The notes beneath the pieces are model-generated. The model saw only the letters and a program-made list of their open reading frames with translations. It was not told where the DNA came from and did no database searches. The position numbers were made by a program, and so were the translations under genes. From NCBI RefSeq assembly GCF_044810985.1, contig NZ_CP085242.1, positions 2,852,001 through 2,916,000 of the forward strand: 64,000 nt of DNA. Direction: 5' to 3'. This DNA is from Marinospirillum sp031581385 (GTDB lineage: Bacteria; Pseudomonadota; Gammaproteobacteria; Pseudomonadales; Halomonadaceae). How positions within the stretch are numbered: the stretch's first letter is position 1; each line of letters opens with the position of its first letter. Shown here piece by piece: positions 8,638 to 16,426 of this stretch.

Positions 8638-10062
8638 TTAGGCTGTTTGAGCAGCTGCTTTCTTTTCAGAAGCATTGCCCTTCACAGTCATGTAAACGTT
8701 GTAGGCCATCAGCAGCATACCGACCAGCCACAGCAGACCACCAATCCAGCGAACAATATAGCCGGGATGGCTGGCTTCTACTGACTCGATGAAGGTATAC
8801 ATCAGAGTGCCGTCAGCGTTGACTGCACGCCACATCAGACCCTGCATGATGCCGTTAACCCACATGGAGGCAATGTAAAGCACGGTGCCGACAGTGGACA
8901 GCCAGAAATGCACGTTGATCAAGCCAATCGAGTGCATGTCTTTGCGGTCAAAGAGACGTGGAATCAGGTGGTAGATAGCACCGATGGTGATCATGGCCAC
9001 CCAGCCCAGAGCGCCGGCGTGTACGTGGCCGATCGTCCAGTCAGTGTAGTGAGACAGGGCGTTGACCGTCTTGATAGACATCATCGGGCCTTCAAACGTG
9101 GACATGCCGTAGAAGGACAGAGAAACCACCAGGAAGCGCAGGATGGGGTCAGTGCGCAGTTTGTGCCAGGCACCGGACAGGGTCATCATACCGTTGATCA
9201 TACCGCCCCAGGAAGGAGCCAGAAGGATCAGGGACATGATCATGCCGACAGACTGGGCCCAGTCAGGCAGTGCAGTGTAATGCAGGTGGTGAGGACCGGC
9301 CCACATGTAGACACAGATCAGTGCCCAGAAGTGCACGATGGACAGACGATAGGAGTAAACCGGACGCTCGGCCTGCTTGGGTACGAAGTAGTACATCATG
9401 CCCAAAAAGCCTGCTGTCAGGAAGAAGCCAACCGCATTGTGACCGTACCACCACTGCATCATGGCATCCGTAGCCCCAGCATAGATGGAGTAGGAGTGCA
9501 GCCAGGAGGTGGGGATCGCCATGCTGTTGCCGATGTGCAGAACGGCAACGGTCAGGATGAAGGCCGCGAAGAACCAGTTGGCCACATAAATGTGGGAGGT
9601 TTTACGCTTGTAAATGGTGCCCAGGAAAACCACGGCATAGCTAACCCACACAACGGCAATCAGCACGTCGATAGGCCAGATCAGCTCGGCATATTCCTTG
9701 CCCTGAGTCAGACCCAGAGGCAGAGTAATGGCAGCCAGTACAATCACCAGTTGCCAGCCCCAGAAGGTGAAGGCAGCCAGACCGTCAGACAGCAAACGCG
9801 CCTGACTGGTGCGCTGCACCACATAGTAGGAGGTGGCAAAAAGTGCAGAACCACCAAATGCGAAGATTACCGCATTGGTGTGCAGCGGACGCAGACGTCC
9901 GAAGCTTGTCCAAGGAAGGTCAAAGTTCAGTGCAGGCCAAGCCAGTTGGGCTGCGATCCAGACGCCGACAAGCATGCCGACGATACCCCAGACCACAGTC
10001 ATAATGGCAAATTGCCTTACCACCTTGTAGTTATAGGTTGGGTGTTCAATTGCTGTGCTCAT
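8638..10062 (-). CDS. ccoN: Cytochrome cbb3 oxidase catalytic subunit CcoN (I)
   Basis: Haem-copper oxygen reductase subunit I of the C family (474 aa), reducing O2 to water at low oxygen and pumping protons. About twelve transmembrane helices are evident. Histidine-containing family motifs include LHTNAVIFAFGG near residues 60-71, WWYGHNAVGFFLTAGFLG, WAGPHHLHYTALP and HYTDWTIGHVHAGALGW, covering the low-spin haem, CuB and high-spin haem ligands. It is the first gene of ccoNOQP; an Anr/FNR-like site lies 74 bases upstream of its ATG. Confidence 0.97.
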   Translation of the reverse strand: MSTAIEHPTYNYKVVRQFAIMTVVWGIVGMLVGVWIAAQLAWPALNFDLPWTSFGRLRPLHTNAVIFAFGGSALFATSYYVVQRTSQARLLSDGLAAFTFWGWQLVIVLAAITLPLGLTQGKEYAELIWPIDVLIAVVWVSYAVVFLGTIYKRKTSHIYVANWFFAAFILTVAVLHIGNSMAIPTSWLHSYSIYAGATDAMMQWWYGHNAVGFFLTAGFLGMMYYFVPKQAERPVYSYRLSIVHFWALICVYMWAGPHHLHYTALPDWAQSVGMIMSLILLAPSWGGMINGMMTLSGAWHKLRTDPILRFLVVSLSFYGMSTFEGPMMSIKTVNALSHYTDWTIGHVHAGALGWVAMITIGAIYHLIPRLFDRKDMHSIGLINVHFWLSTVGTVLYIASMWVNGIMQGLMWRAVNADGTLMYTFIESVEASHPGYIVRWIGGLLWLVGMLLMAYNVYMTVKGNASEKKAAAQTA

Positions 10063-10135
10063 GTCAGGTTCCCATTACAGCAGTTTAGTTGGAGGAATCC
10101 AGCGCCAAGTTTCCAGCAGCTGGGATTCCCCAGCC

Positions 10136-10149
10136 ATGATACATGTCAA
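10136..10149 (-). promoter_or_regulatory. Candidate Anr/FNR box upstream of ccoN
   Basis: On the minus strand the site reads TTGAC-ATGT-ATCAT, matching 8 of 10 defined positions of the FNR consensus TTGAT-N4-ATCAA. Its centre is about 80 bases from the ccoN ATG, leaving room for a class II (-41.5) promoter with a start near 10101. Anaerobic activation of ccoNOQP by FNR-type regulators is well known, which makes the call plausible. Confidence 0.6.
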
Positions 10150-10159
10150 TGGATCGCGA

Positions 10160-10184
10160 TCATTCTAACTCAGAGCTAGAATGA
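10160..10184. promoter_or_regulatory. 8-bp dyad TCATTCTA-N9-TAGAATGA upstream of the Anr box
   Basis: Perfect inverted repeat, arms 10160-10167 and 10177-10184. On the minus strand part of it reads TAGAAT and lies 17 bases after TTCAGG, so it could be the -10 of a second, oxygen-independent ccoN promoter. It could equally be an operator. Confidence 0.35.
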
Positions 10185-10255
10185 CCTGAACCTAAGTCTG
10201 CTTATTAAAAGGGGAAACACGAATAAGAGCGGCTGATTGCCGAGCATTTTTCTTT

Positions 10256-10321
10256 AAAAACAACGGGTTGCCTGGGTGCGACAAAAAACCCCACCCACTA
10301 AAGTCGCAACCTGTTGTTTTT
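10256..10321. repeat. 16-bp inverted repeat with A5/T5 ends (bidirectional-terminator-like)
   Basis: Arms 10256-10271 and 10306-10321 pair over 16 positions with one G-U; loop 34 bases. The arms end in five A and five T, so each strand would give a GC-rich stem followed by a T-run. Both flanking transcription units point away from it, so neither needs a terminator here. Confidence 0.6.
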
Positions 10322-10467
10322 GCTCATCCTTGAGGGAACCTGACATGAGCAAGTCAAGGTCGTCACTCTCAGAGGCTGGAAAATGTGGAAAGTTCCCGTT
10401 TTTGATGACTTGCCGGTTTCGGGTTGCAATCAACTGATAAGCAGCCAAAAAAATCTTAAAAAAGAAA

Positions 10468-10495
10468 TTGACAGCCCCGGAAAAGGCTGTAGAAT
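10468..10495 (+). promoter_or_regulatory. Sigma-70 promoter of the tRNA cluster
   Basis: TTGACA (10468-10473), 16-base spacer, TAGAAT (10490-10495), followed by a GC-rich discriminator. This is the pattern of strong stable-RNA promoters. The first tRNA base is 10512. Confidence 0.8.
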
Positions 10496-10511
10496 GCGCA
10501 GCCACATGACG

Positions 10512-10587
10512 GGGCGGTTAGCTCAGTTGGGAGAGCACCAGCCTTACAAGCTGGGGGTCACTGGTTCGAACCCAGTACCGCCCACCA
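10512..10587 (+). tRNA. tRNA-Val (TAC), copy 1
   Basis: 76 nt including encoded CCA. Acceptor arms GGGCGGT and ACCGCCC pair; the anticodon stem CCAGC/GCTGG carries loop CTTACAA with anticodon TAC; the T arm contains GGTTCGAACCC. First gene of a four-tRNA cluster. Confidence 0.97.
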
Positions 10588-10624
10588 TCATGTCCTTCAC
10601 CTAGTGAAGTATTACTGCAGATGC

Positions 10625-10701
10625 GGACCGGTAGTTCAGTTGGTTAGAATGCCGGCCTGTCACGCCGGAGGTCGCGGGTTCGAGTCCCGTCCGGTCCGCC
10701 A
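10625..10701 (+). tRNA. tRNA-Asp (GTC), copy 1
   Basis: 77 nt with CCA encoded. Acceptor arms GGACCGG/CCGGTCC, anticodon loop CTGTCAC with anticodon GTC, T arm GGGTTCGAGTCCC. Sequence identical to the next copy. Confidence 0.97.
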
Positions 10702-10738
10702 TTTTCAGTAATAACCCCCAGATACAGAAGTATGCTGC

Positions 10739-10815
10739 GGACCGGTAGTTCAGTTGGTTAGAATGCCGGCCTGTCACGCCGGAGGTCGCGGGTTCGAGTC
10801 CCGTCCGGTCCGCCA
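10739..10815 (+). tRNA. tRNA-Asp (GTC), copy 2
   Basis: Identical in sequence to the copy 114 bases upstream, with the same acceptor, anticodon and T arms. The short spacer is not identical, so this is an older tandem duplication of the gene. Confidence 0.97.
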
Positions 10816-10833
10816 TTTTTCTGTCATCTTCCC

Positions 10834-10909
10834 GGGTGGTTAGCTCAGTTGGGAGAGCACCAGCCTTACAAGCTGGGGGTCACTGGTTCGAACCCAGTAC
10901 CACCCACCA
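10834..10909 (+). tRNA. tRNA-Val (TAC), copy 2
   Basis: Same as the first tRNA-Val except for one compensated acceptor pair (GGGTGGT/ACCACCC in place of GGGCGGT/ACCGCCC). Anticodon TAC, CCA encoded. The paired change shows both copies are kept functional. Confidence 0.97.
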
Positions 10910-10972
10910 TTTTCTGCTCCGATCAAGAAATCCCCCTTTCTACGCCCATATCTTCTACTCTAATTCAGAGAG

Positions 10973-10994
10973 CAGCCTTGTGGCTGGATTTTTT
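10973..10994 (+). terminator. Rho-independent terminator of the tRNA cluster
   Basis: Short stem CAGCC/GGCTG (10973-10977 with 10982-10986), 4-base loop, then GA and six T (10989-10994). It is about 60 bases after the last tRNA. Confidence 0.6.
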
Positions 10995-11050
10995 GTGCCT
11001 GCAAGTTGTGGGTGGGAAATGATGTGGCTAGAATGCGACCTTGGTTTAAG

Positions 11051-11187
11051 AAACCATAATTCACTATTGCGCTTGGTGATGCTGCGTTGAAATCGATCTC
11101 AAAATGCTCATTTACTCGACTGTAAACTCTGCTTTTTCGATCAATTTCGCCTTGCCTGACCTACGCTCATAACGTGAATTAAAGTTT
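11051..11187. repeat. MITE-like interspersed repeat, copy 1 (short form)
   Basis: Imperfect terminal inverted repeats (AAACCATAATTCAC at 11051-11064 against GTGAATTAAAGTTT at 11174-11187, 12 of 14 pairs) flank a core shared with 22855-23048. Shared blocks include ACTATTGCGCTTG, ATGCTGCGTTGAAAT, CTCAAAATGCTCATTTACT and GCTTTTTCG. It has no coding capacity. It sits just upstream of livG and may influence its transcription. Confidence 0.75.
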
Positions 11188-11233
11188 TCTTCGTGTTCCG
11201 GTTTCTGGAATTCAAGTTTCTGGCGGGGGTAGG

Positions 11234-12019
11234 ATGTCTTCAACAACACAAGAACAACCCATTATTGCCGTAAAAAATGTCAGCAAGGCATTTGGCGGCC
11301 TGCAGGTGATCAATAACTGCTCCCTTGAAGTGGCCCGGGGGTCAGTGACGGGTATGATCGGCCCCAACGGGGCAGGCAAAAGCACCCTGTTCAACATCAT
11401 TGCCGGTACTCTGCCAGAGGATTCCGGTCAGGTTTTGATGGAAGGGCGGGACATTACCCATGAAACGCCCGATGCCCTCTTCCATCAAGGTCTTTTGCGC
11501 ACCTTTCAGATTGCTCACGAATTTTCCCACATGACGGCTTTGGAAAACCTGATGATGGTGCCGCCGCGTCAGGAAGGGGAGACGCTCTTTAGTACCTGGC
11601 TCAAGCCCTCTCTGGTTCGTCAACAGGAACAGGAAGTGCGTCAGCGCGCCCTGGAAGTCATCGACTTCATCAACCTCTCGCATGTCAAAAATGAACTGGC
11701 AGGGAACCTCTCCGGTGGCCAGAAGAAGCTGCTGGAGTTGGGTCGTACCATGATGACGGATGCCAAGGTGGTTTTGCTGGATGAAATCGCTGCCGGGGTG
11801 AACCGGACATTGCTGGTGGATCTGGTCAAAAATATTGAACGTCTGAACCAGGAGATGGGTTATACCTTTCTGGTCATTGAACATGACATGGACATGATTG
11901 CACGGCTTTGTGATCCGGTCATTGTACTGGCTCAGGGCGAGGTGATGATGGAAGGTAGCATCGAAGAGGTGCGTAACAACCCGGAAGTGGTCGAAGCCTA
12001 TTTTGGTAAGGTTGATTAA
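11234..12019 (+). CDS. livG: Branched-chain amino acid ABC transporter ATP-binding protein LivG
   Basis: ABC ATPase of the high-affinity branched-chain (LIV-I type) amino acid importer, 261 aa. Walker A GPNGAGKST is at about residues 43-51, the signature LSGGQKK near 158 and Walker B VVLLDE near 178; the C-terminal extension characteristic of LivG-type subunits is present. The residue after the Walker B motif is Ile rather than Pro (DEIAAG), common in this subfamily. It heads a plus-strand group livG-livF-livH-livM; only one base separates its stop from livF. The substrate cannot be fixed from sequence; amide or urea uptake is a weaker alternative. Confidence 0.9.
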   Translation: MSSTTQEQPIIAVKNVSKAFGGLQVINNCSLEVARGSVTGMIGPNGAGKSTLFNIIAGTLPEDSGQVLMEGRDITHETPDALFHQGLLRTFQIAHEFSHMTALENLMMVPPRQEGETLFSTWLKPSLVRQQEQEVRQRALEVIDFINLSHVKNELAGNLSGGQKKLLELGRTMMTDAKVVLLDEIAAGVNRTLLVDLVKNIERLNQEMGYTFLVIEHDMDMIARLCDPVIVLAQGEVMMEGSIEEVRNNPEVVEAYFGKVD

Positions 12020-12020
12020 A

Positions 12021-12725
12021 ATGTCATTACTGAATGCAACTCAGGTTGAAGGTGGCTATGGAGGAATGAATATCCTCAAGGGTGTGGATATGGCCATCGA
12101 CAAGGAAGACATCGGTGTCATCGTGGGTCCCAACGGGGCGGGTAAATCAACCATGCTGAAAGCCATTTTCGGCCTGGTTCAGGTGAACGGCGGGGATATT
12201 CAGCTTCGTGGCCAATCCATTGCCAACCTGGCCCCCAACAAACTGGTGGAGCTGGGCATGGGTTTTATCCCCCAGGAAAAAAATATTTTCCCAAGCATGA
12301 GTGTGGAAGAAAACCTGGAAATGGGGGCTTATATCAAACCGCACACTACCAAAAGGATGTTGGAAATGATCTACAGTTTTTTTCCGCCTCTGCTGGAAAA
12401 GCGCAAGCAGCCAGCGGGAGAGTTGTCCGGTGGCCAGAGACAAATGGTGGCCATGGGACGGGCTCTGATGACTGAGCCGACTCTTTTGCTTTTGGATGAA
12501 CCTACAGCAGGCCTTTCTCCTCTTTATATGCAGGAAATCTTTGACCGTATTGTGGAAATCAACAAAGCTGGTGTCGGCATCCTGATGGTTGAACAAAATG
12601 CCAAGCAGGCTTTGAATATTGCCACCAAAGGTTTTGTGCTGGCTTCTGGCCAGAACCTTTATACCGACAGCGGACAAAATCTGCTCAATGACCCGGAAGT
12701 CGCCAAAAGCTTTCTGGGCGGTTAA
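12021..12725 (+). CDS. livF: Branched-chain amino acid ABC transporter ATP-binding protein LivF
   Basis: Second ABC ATPase of the importer (234 aa). Walker A GPNGAGKST at about 34-42, LSGGQRQ near 136, Walker B LLLLDEPTAGL near 155 and switch His-region VEQNAKQ. The ATG at 12021 is used; a TTG six codons earlier lies inside the livG end and gives an untypical N-terminus. It pairs with LivG on the membrane permeases LivH and LivM. Confidence 0.9.
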   Translation: MSLLNATQVEGGYGGMNILKGVDMAIDKEDIGVIVGPNGAGKSTMLKAIFGLVQVNGGDIQLRGQSIANLAPNKLVELGMGFIPQEKNIFPSMSVEENLEMGAYIKPHTTKRMLEMIYSFFPPLLEKRKQPAGELSGGQRQMVAMGRALMTEPTLLLLDEPTAGLSPLYMQEIFDRIVEINKAGVGILMVEQNAKQALNIATKGFVLASGQNLYTDSGQNLLNDPEVAKSFLGG

Positions 12726-12755
12726 CCCCTGCACCCAACCATGGGAGATAATACC

Positions 12756-13760
12756 TTGAACGAGTTGGTTTTTTTCATTAATAAAGTCTTGATATCCGGT
12801 GCAGTGTCGGGCTCCATCTATGCAATCGGTGCGGTGGGCGTCACCCTCGTGTTCAGTATCATGCGTTTTGCGCATTTTGCCCACGCCGACCAGATGACCT
12901 TTGGGGCTATGATTGTATTTTTTCTTACTGCCCTTTTTCCTGGAAGTGGCGCTGCTCTGGGTATTCCCACCCCGCTCTTGATGCTGCCCCTGGCCATGGT
13001 TGTGACGGCCCTGCTGGCAATCGGTATCGACAAGACTTTCTATAAACCTCTGCGTGAACATGGCGTCAAACCCATTGTGATAGTGATTGCTTCGCTGGGG
13101 GTCACCCTGATGCTGCAGGGGCTGATCCGTCTTTTTTCCGGCACCAGCTCACGCAGCATGTATATTGAAGAAACCAAGGCGGTTTTTCGTCTGGATCTGC
13201 CTTTTGATCTGGCTGCCCGACCTCTGGTGATTACCGAACCCCAGATCACCCTGATTGTTTTTACCCTCCTGGCGGTTATCGGCTTGCATCTTTTTCTGAA
13301 TCGTACCCGAACCGGCAAAGCCATGCGCGCCATGTCGGATAATGTCGATCTGGCGCGGGTATCCGGTATCGATACCAACAAGGTGGTGATGGTGACCTGG
13401 GTGCTGGCAGGTTCTCTGGCCGCAGCTGCCGGGACTTTTCTGTCCATGGATGTCAGCCTGAGCCCGGATCTGAGCTTCTTCCTGCTGCTGCCCATTTTTG
13501 CAGCAGCCATCGTTGGTGGTGTGGGGCATCCCTACGGTGCCATTGCCGGTGGCTATTTGGTCGGTTATGCCGAAACCCTGTCGGTGTTCAACTGGAGCAT
13601 TCTACTGCGCCCTCTGAACAACTGGTTTCCGGAATGGGTGGAGCTTCCCCGCAACCTGTCGATGGTGGGTACGGAATACAAAATCGTGGTGCCCTTTTTC
13701 ATTCTTGTTGCAGTCTTGATCTGGCGTCCCACCGGCATCTTTAAAGGGAAGGTGATCTAA
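12756..13760 (+). CDS. livH: Branched-chain amino acid ABC transporter permease LivH
   Basis: Integral membrane permease (334 aa from this start) with about eight helices and the family's SIYAIGAVGVTLVFSIMRF N-terminal segment and AAIVGGVGHPYGAIAGG motif near the C-terminus. I prefer the TTG at 12756 because GGGAG at 12743-12747 stands at ideal distance; the ATG at 12741 overlaps that site and has no Shine-Dalgarno of its own. Using 12741 would add five residues. Its stop overlaps the livM start (TAATG). Confidence 0.88.
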   Translation: MNELVFFINKVLISGAVSGSIYAIGAVGVTLVFSIMRFAHFAHADQMTFGAMIVFFLTALFPGSGAALGIPTPLLMLPLAMVVTALLAIGIDKTFYKPLREHGVKPIVIVIASLGVTLMLQGLIRLFSGTSSRSMYIEETKAVFRLDLPFDLAARPLVITEPQITLIVFTLLAVIGLHLFLNRTRTGKAMRAMSDNVDLARVSGIDTNKVVMVTWVLAGSLAAAAGTFLSMDVSLSPDLSFFLLLPIFAAAIVGGVGHPYGAIAGGYLVGYAETLSVFNWSILLRPLNNWFPEWVELPRNLSMVGTEYKIVVPFFILVAVLIWRPTGIFKGKVI

Positions 13761-15055
13761 TGTTGGCGAAAATGATCGAAAAATTTCCACAGGGCCTGCC
13801 TGTGCGGGAAACCCTGGTTGCTGGCCTGATTCTTGTGTCTATCCTGCTGGTGTTTCTTACCCAGGGTAATGCTTACAGTATTCGTATGCTGGTGGAAGCC
13901 AGCTGTTATGCCATTATTGCTTTGGGTCTGACCATCCAGTGGGGCTATGGTGGCCAGTTCAATGCCGGGGTTATGGGTTTTGTGGCTATGGGTGGCTTTT
14001 GTGCCATGCTCTTCAGTGTGCCGGTCAACCCCGATTTTTGGGGGTCCGACCTGCCAGGAAGGCTGGGACGCACTTTCCTCTGGGGGCTGGCCGGTATAGC
14101 CCTGGTGGTGGCCGTTTCCCGTATTGATCGTTTGGGCGTTCCCAAAAAATGGCGTACCCTGCTGACGATTATTCTGGCTTTGCTGGTCTGGATGATTTTC
14201 CGTGCACTGTTTGACCCTCTTGCCGATGCGATAGAGTCTGAAGCTGGCTTTGTGGGTGGTCTGGGCCTGCCTGCCTGGATAGGCTGGCTGATGGGTGGAC
14301 TTCTGGCTGGCGTGGTGGGCTACTTTATCGGGCATATCTGTCTGGGTTTGCGCAGTGACTACCTGGCCATTGCCACTCTGGGGATTGCTGAAATCGTCAA
14401 GGCCTTCCTGAAAAATGCCGACTGGTTGACCCGCGGCACTGCAACGGTTTCACCCCTGCCCTGGCCGACCCCCGGGCCGGGTGAGCTGGGCTTTATTCTG
14501 GCCCGTTCCATCTATCTGGCCATTACCGCCATCATGATAGTGGCGATCTTTTATCTGCTGCAAAAAGCCTACAATGCTCCCTGGGGCCGTATGATCCGGG
14601 CGATTCGTGATAATGAAATCTCAGCCCAGGCCATGGGCAAGGATATCAACAAGCGCCGCCTGGAGGTTTTCGTCTTTGGTTGTGTGCTGATCGGGATTGG
14701 CGGTGGTGCCCTCACTACCTTCAATGGTATTTTTGATGCTCAGGGTTTCCTGCCGCTCAACCACACTTTTCTGGTGCTGGTGATGGTGATTCTGGGTGGC
14801 CCCGGCAATAACCTGGGCACCATTCTGGGTGCCCTGTTGGTCTACATTATCTGGGTGATGTCGGAACCCCTGGCTTTGTTGGTCATGCAGCTGGTTGTGG
14901 ATCTGGGAAGCAACTGGTTTGCCTGGGAGGCCCCCGATAATCTGTCCAGTCGTGCTCTTCAGGCCCGGGTGTTTGTCATCGGCCTGCTGATTGTTCTGGT
15001 ACTGCGTTATGCACCCAAGGGGCTGATGCCGGAAAAAACCCAGCAGGTAAACTGA
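13760..15055 (+). CDS. livM: Branched-chain amino acid ABC transporter permease LivM
   Basis: Second permease (431 aa), longer than LivH as usual. It has hydrophobic helices throughout, the GLTIQWGYGGQFNAGVMGF motif, the cytoplasmic EAA-like loop with GRMIRAIRDNEISAQAMG, and the ILGGPGNNLGTILGA region near the end. The start overlaps the livH stop by one base. An internal stretch around residues 95-180 is longer than in many LivM proteins. It forms the membrane pore with LivH. Confidence 0.9.
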   Translation: MLAKMIEKFPQGLPVRETLVAGLILVSILLVFLTQGNAYSIRMLVEASCYAIIALGLTIQWGYGGQFNAGVMGFVAMGGFCAMLFSVPVNPDFWGSDLPGRLGRTFLWGLAGIALVVAVSRIDRLGVPKKWRTLLTIILALLVWMIFRALFDPLADAIESEAGFVGGLGLPAWIGWLMGGLLAGVVGYFIGHICLGLRSDYLAIATLGIAEIVKAFLKNADWLTRGTATVSPLPWPTPGPGELGFILARSIYLAITAIMIVAIFYLLQKAYNAPWGRMIRAIRDNEISAQAMGKDINKRRLEVFVFGCVLIGIGGGALTTFNGIFDAQGFLPLNHTFLVLVMVILGGPGNNLGTILGALLVYIIWVMSEPLALLVMQLVVDLGSNWFAWEAPDNLSSRALQARVFVIGLLIVLVLRYAPKGLMPEKTQQVN

Positions 15056-15083
15056 TACAGCCTAACAAGGACTTAGGGGGATT

Positions 15084-16364
15084 ATGGGTGACCTGACGCA
15101 GAAGCTCATTTCGGACAATCAGGTTCTGATCAATCTGGGAATTGCGCTCCTGCTGGGGGCGCTGATTGGCTTGCAGCGAGGTTGGGTTGCCCGGGATCGC
15201 AAGTCAGGCGAGCGCATAGCCGGTATTCGGACTTTTGCACTGGTGGGGCTGCTGGGCGGGGTCGCGGCTCTGTTGACCAAGCAACTGACGCCCTGGGCTT
15301 TTCCAGTTGTTTTTGTGGGTGTTATGGCTGTCAGTCTGGCGGCCTATCTGGCCAAAGCCAGAAAAATTGAAGATTACAGCATCACCAGCCTGGTCGGTTT
15401 GATTCTGACCTTCTGCTACGGTGCTCTGGCGCTTGCTTATGACCCCACGCTGGCTGCCGCCTGTGCAGTGATCACCACCATCATTCTGGATAACAAGGAA
15501 GAGATCCACGGCTTGCTGCATCGCCTTTATGCCCATGAGCTGGATGCCGGGCTCAAGCTGCTCTTGATTACCGTCGTTCTTCTGCCGCTTTTACCCAATA
15601 GAGATATGGGGCCGGGAGGAGCACTCAACCCCTATGAAATCTGGTGGTTGGTGGTGCTGATTGCCTCGGTTTCCTTTGTCGGTTATTTTGCGGTGCGTGT
15701 GGGAGGGGCGGAAAAAGGCATTCTTTTTACCGGTCTTTTTGCTGGCCTGAGTTCATCCACTGCCCTGACCCTGCATTTTGCCCGGCAATCACGCCATGCC
15801 ACGCAACTCAGTTCCCTGCTGGCCGTGGGGATACTCCTGGCCTGTGGCACCATGTTTCCGCGGATTCTTCTCTATGCTCTGGTGATCAATCCGGCGCTAC
15901 TGGAGAGTCTCTGGTTGCCAGTTCTGGTTATGACGCTACTGCTTTATATTCCAGCCTTTATGATCTGGCGCACCAGCCGTCGCAGCCTGGCCGTTGAGCA
16001 ACCCACACTCAGTCAGAACCCCCTGGATCTGACTTCGGCAGTGGTTTTCGGTGCTCTCTTGACCGGTATTCTGGTGCTGGGTGAATGGCTGAGGGATGCC
16101 CTGGGTGATGCCGGGATCTATCTGTTGGCAGCCAGCTCGGGTGTGGCCGATGTGGATGCCATTACCCTGTCTTTGACACGCATGGCCCAGGGGCGGATTG
16201 AGGAAAGCACAGCCGTGATTGCCATTGTTTTGGCGGCCAGTGTCAATAATGCCATCAAGGCGGGTATGGCGGTTTTTCTGGGCACTTCCACGCTGGGCTG
16301 GAAGGTGGCTTTGCCCATGGGGGTTTCTTTGTTGGCGGGACTGGCCGTGGCCTGGTTGCTGTAA
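15084..16364 (+). CDS. MgtC/SapB family membrane protein with DUF4010 domain
   Basis: Polytopic inner-membrane protein (426 aa). The N-terminal ~150 residues are an MgtC/SapB-type domain (LGALIGLQRGWVARDRKSGERIAGIRTF is its typical signature), and the C-terminal ~230 residues are a DUF4010 domain with six or more helices (GLFAGLSSSTALTLHFAR, SSGVADVDAITLS). The function of this two-domain family is not established. It lies 28 bases after livM on the same strand and before the shared hairpin, so it may be read with the liv genes. A role in amino acid or ion efflux is only a guess from position. Confidence 0.85.
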   Translation: MGDLTQKLISDNQVLINLGIALLLGALIGLQRGWVARDRKSGERIAGIRTFALVGLLGGVAALLTKQLTPWAFPVVFVGVMAVSLAAYLAKARKIEDYSITSLVGLILTFCYGALALAYDPTLAAACAVITTIILDNKEEIHGLLHRLYAHELDAGLKLLLITVVLLPLLPNRDMGPGGALNPYEIWWLVVLIASVSFVGYFAVRVGGAEKGILFTGLFAGLSSSTALTLHFARQSRHATQLSSLLAVGILLACGTMFPRILLYALVINPALLESLWLPVLVMTLLLYIPAFMIWRTSRRSLAVEQPTLSQNPLDLTSAVVFGALLTGILVLGEWLRDALGDAGIYLLAASSGVADVDAITLSLTRMAQGRIEESTAVIAIVLAASVNNAIKAGMAVFLGTSTLGWKVALPMGVSLLAGLAVAWLL

Positions 16365-16371
16365 AAGAATA

Positions 16372-16396
16372 CGGGGTGGCTGTAAGAGCCACCCCG
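16372..16396. terminator. Hairpin between convergent transcription units (liv/DUF4010 and livK)
   Basis: Perfect 10-bp GC-rich stem (16372-16381 with 16387-16396), 5-base loop GTAAG. It lies between two converging genes; on the minus strand it is followed by a T-rich TATTCTTTTAC, on the plus strand by no T-run. Likely a shared terminator, better for livK. Confidence 0.6.
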
Positions 16397-16426
16397 CAAA
16401 CTGTCCTGAGCTGTTTCCAACCGTGA

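Larger units (their letters stand above)
10063..10511. other. Divergent regulatory region between ccoN and the tRNA cluster
   Basis: No convincing gene. From left to right it holds an Anr/FNR-like box (10136-10149), an 8-bp dyad (10160-10184), a long terminator-like hairpin (10256-10321) and the tRNA promoter (10468-10495). An open frame of 83 codons on the minus strand (10254-10505) begins inside the tRNA promoter, has no Shine-Dalgarno and no recognisable family; I do not call it. Confidence 0.7.
10910..11233. other. Intergenic region between tRNA-Val and livG
   Basis: No gene. It contains the tRNA terminator (10973-10994) and the first copy of the MITE-like repeat (11051-11187), which ends about 45 bases before livG. 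Confidence 0.7.

Noticed and set aside
8908..10179. 423-codon open frame on the plus strand opposite ccoN
   Set aside because: Antisense to a fully conserved catalytic subunit. Its translation is rich in His, Gln and Asp with no family resemblance, the usual shadow of a membrane protein gene.
10254..10505. 83-codon minus-strand frame upstream of the tRNA cluster
   Set aside because: No Shine-Dalgarno, starts within the tRNA promoter, contains the long hairpin, and has no recognisable family.
10601..10816. Protein-like frame with a repeated MADRTGLEPATSGVTGRHS segment
   Set aside because: It is the antisense of the two tRNA-Asp genes. This kind of spurious protein is a known annotation artefact; the frames over tRNA-Val and tRNA-Ile2 are the same.
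12147..13061. 304-codon minus-strand open frame across livF and livH
   Set aside because: Covers two conserved genes and their junction in the antisense direction, which a real gene would be unlikely to do.
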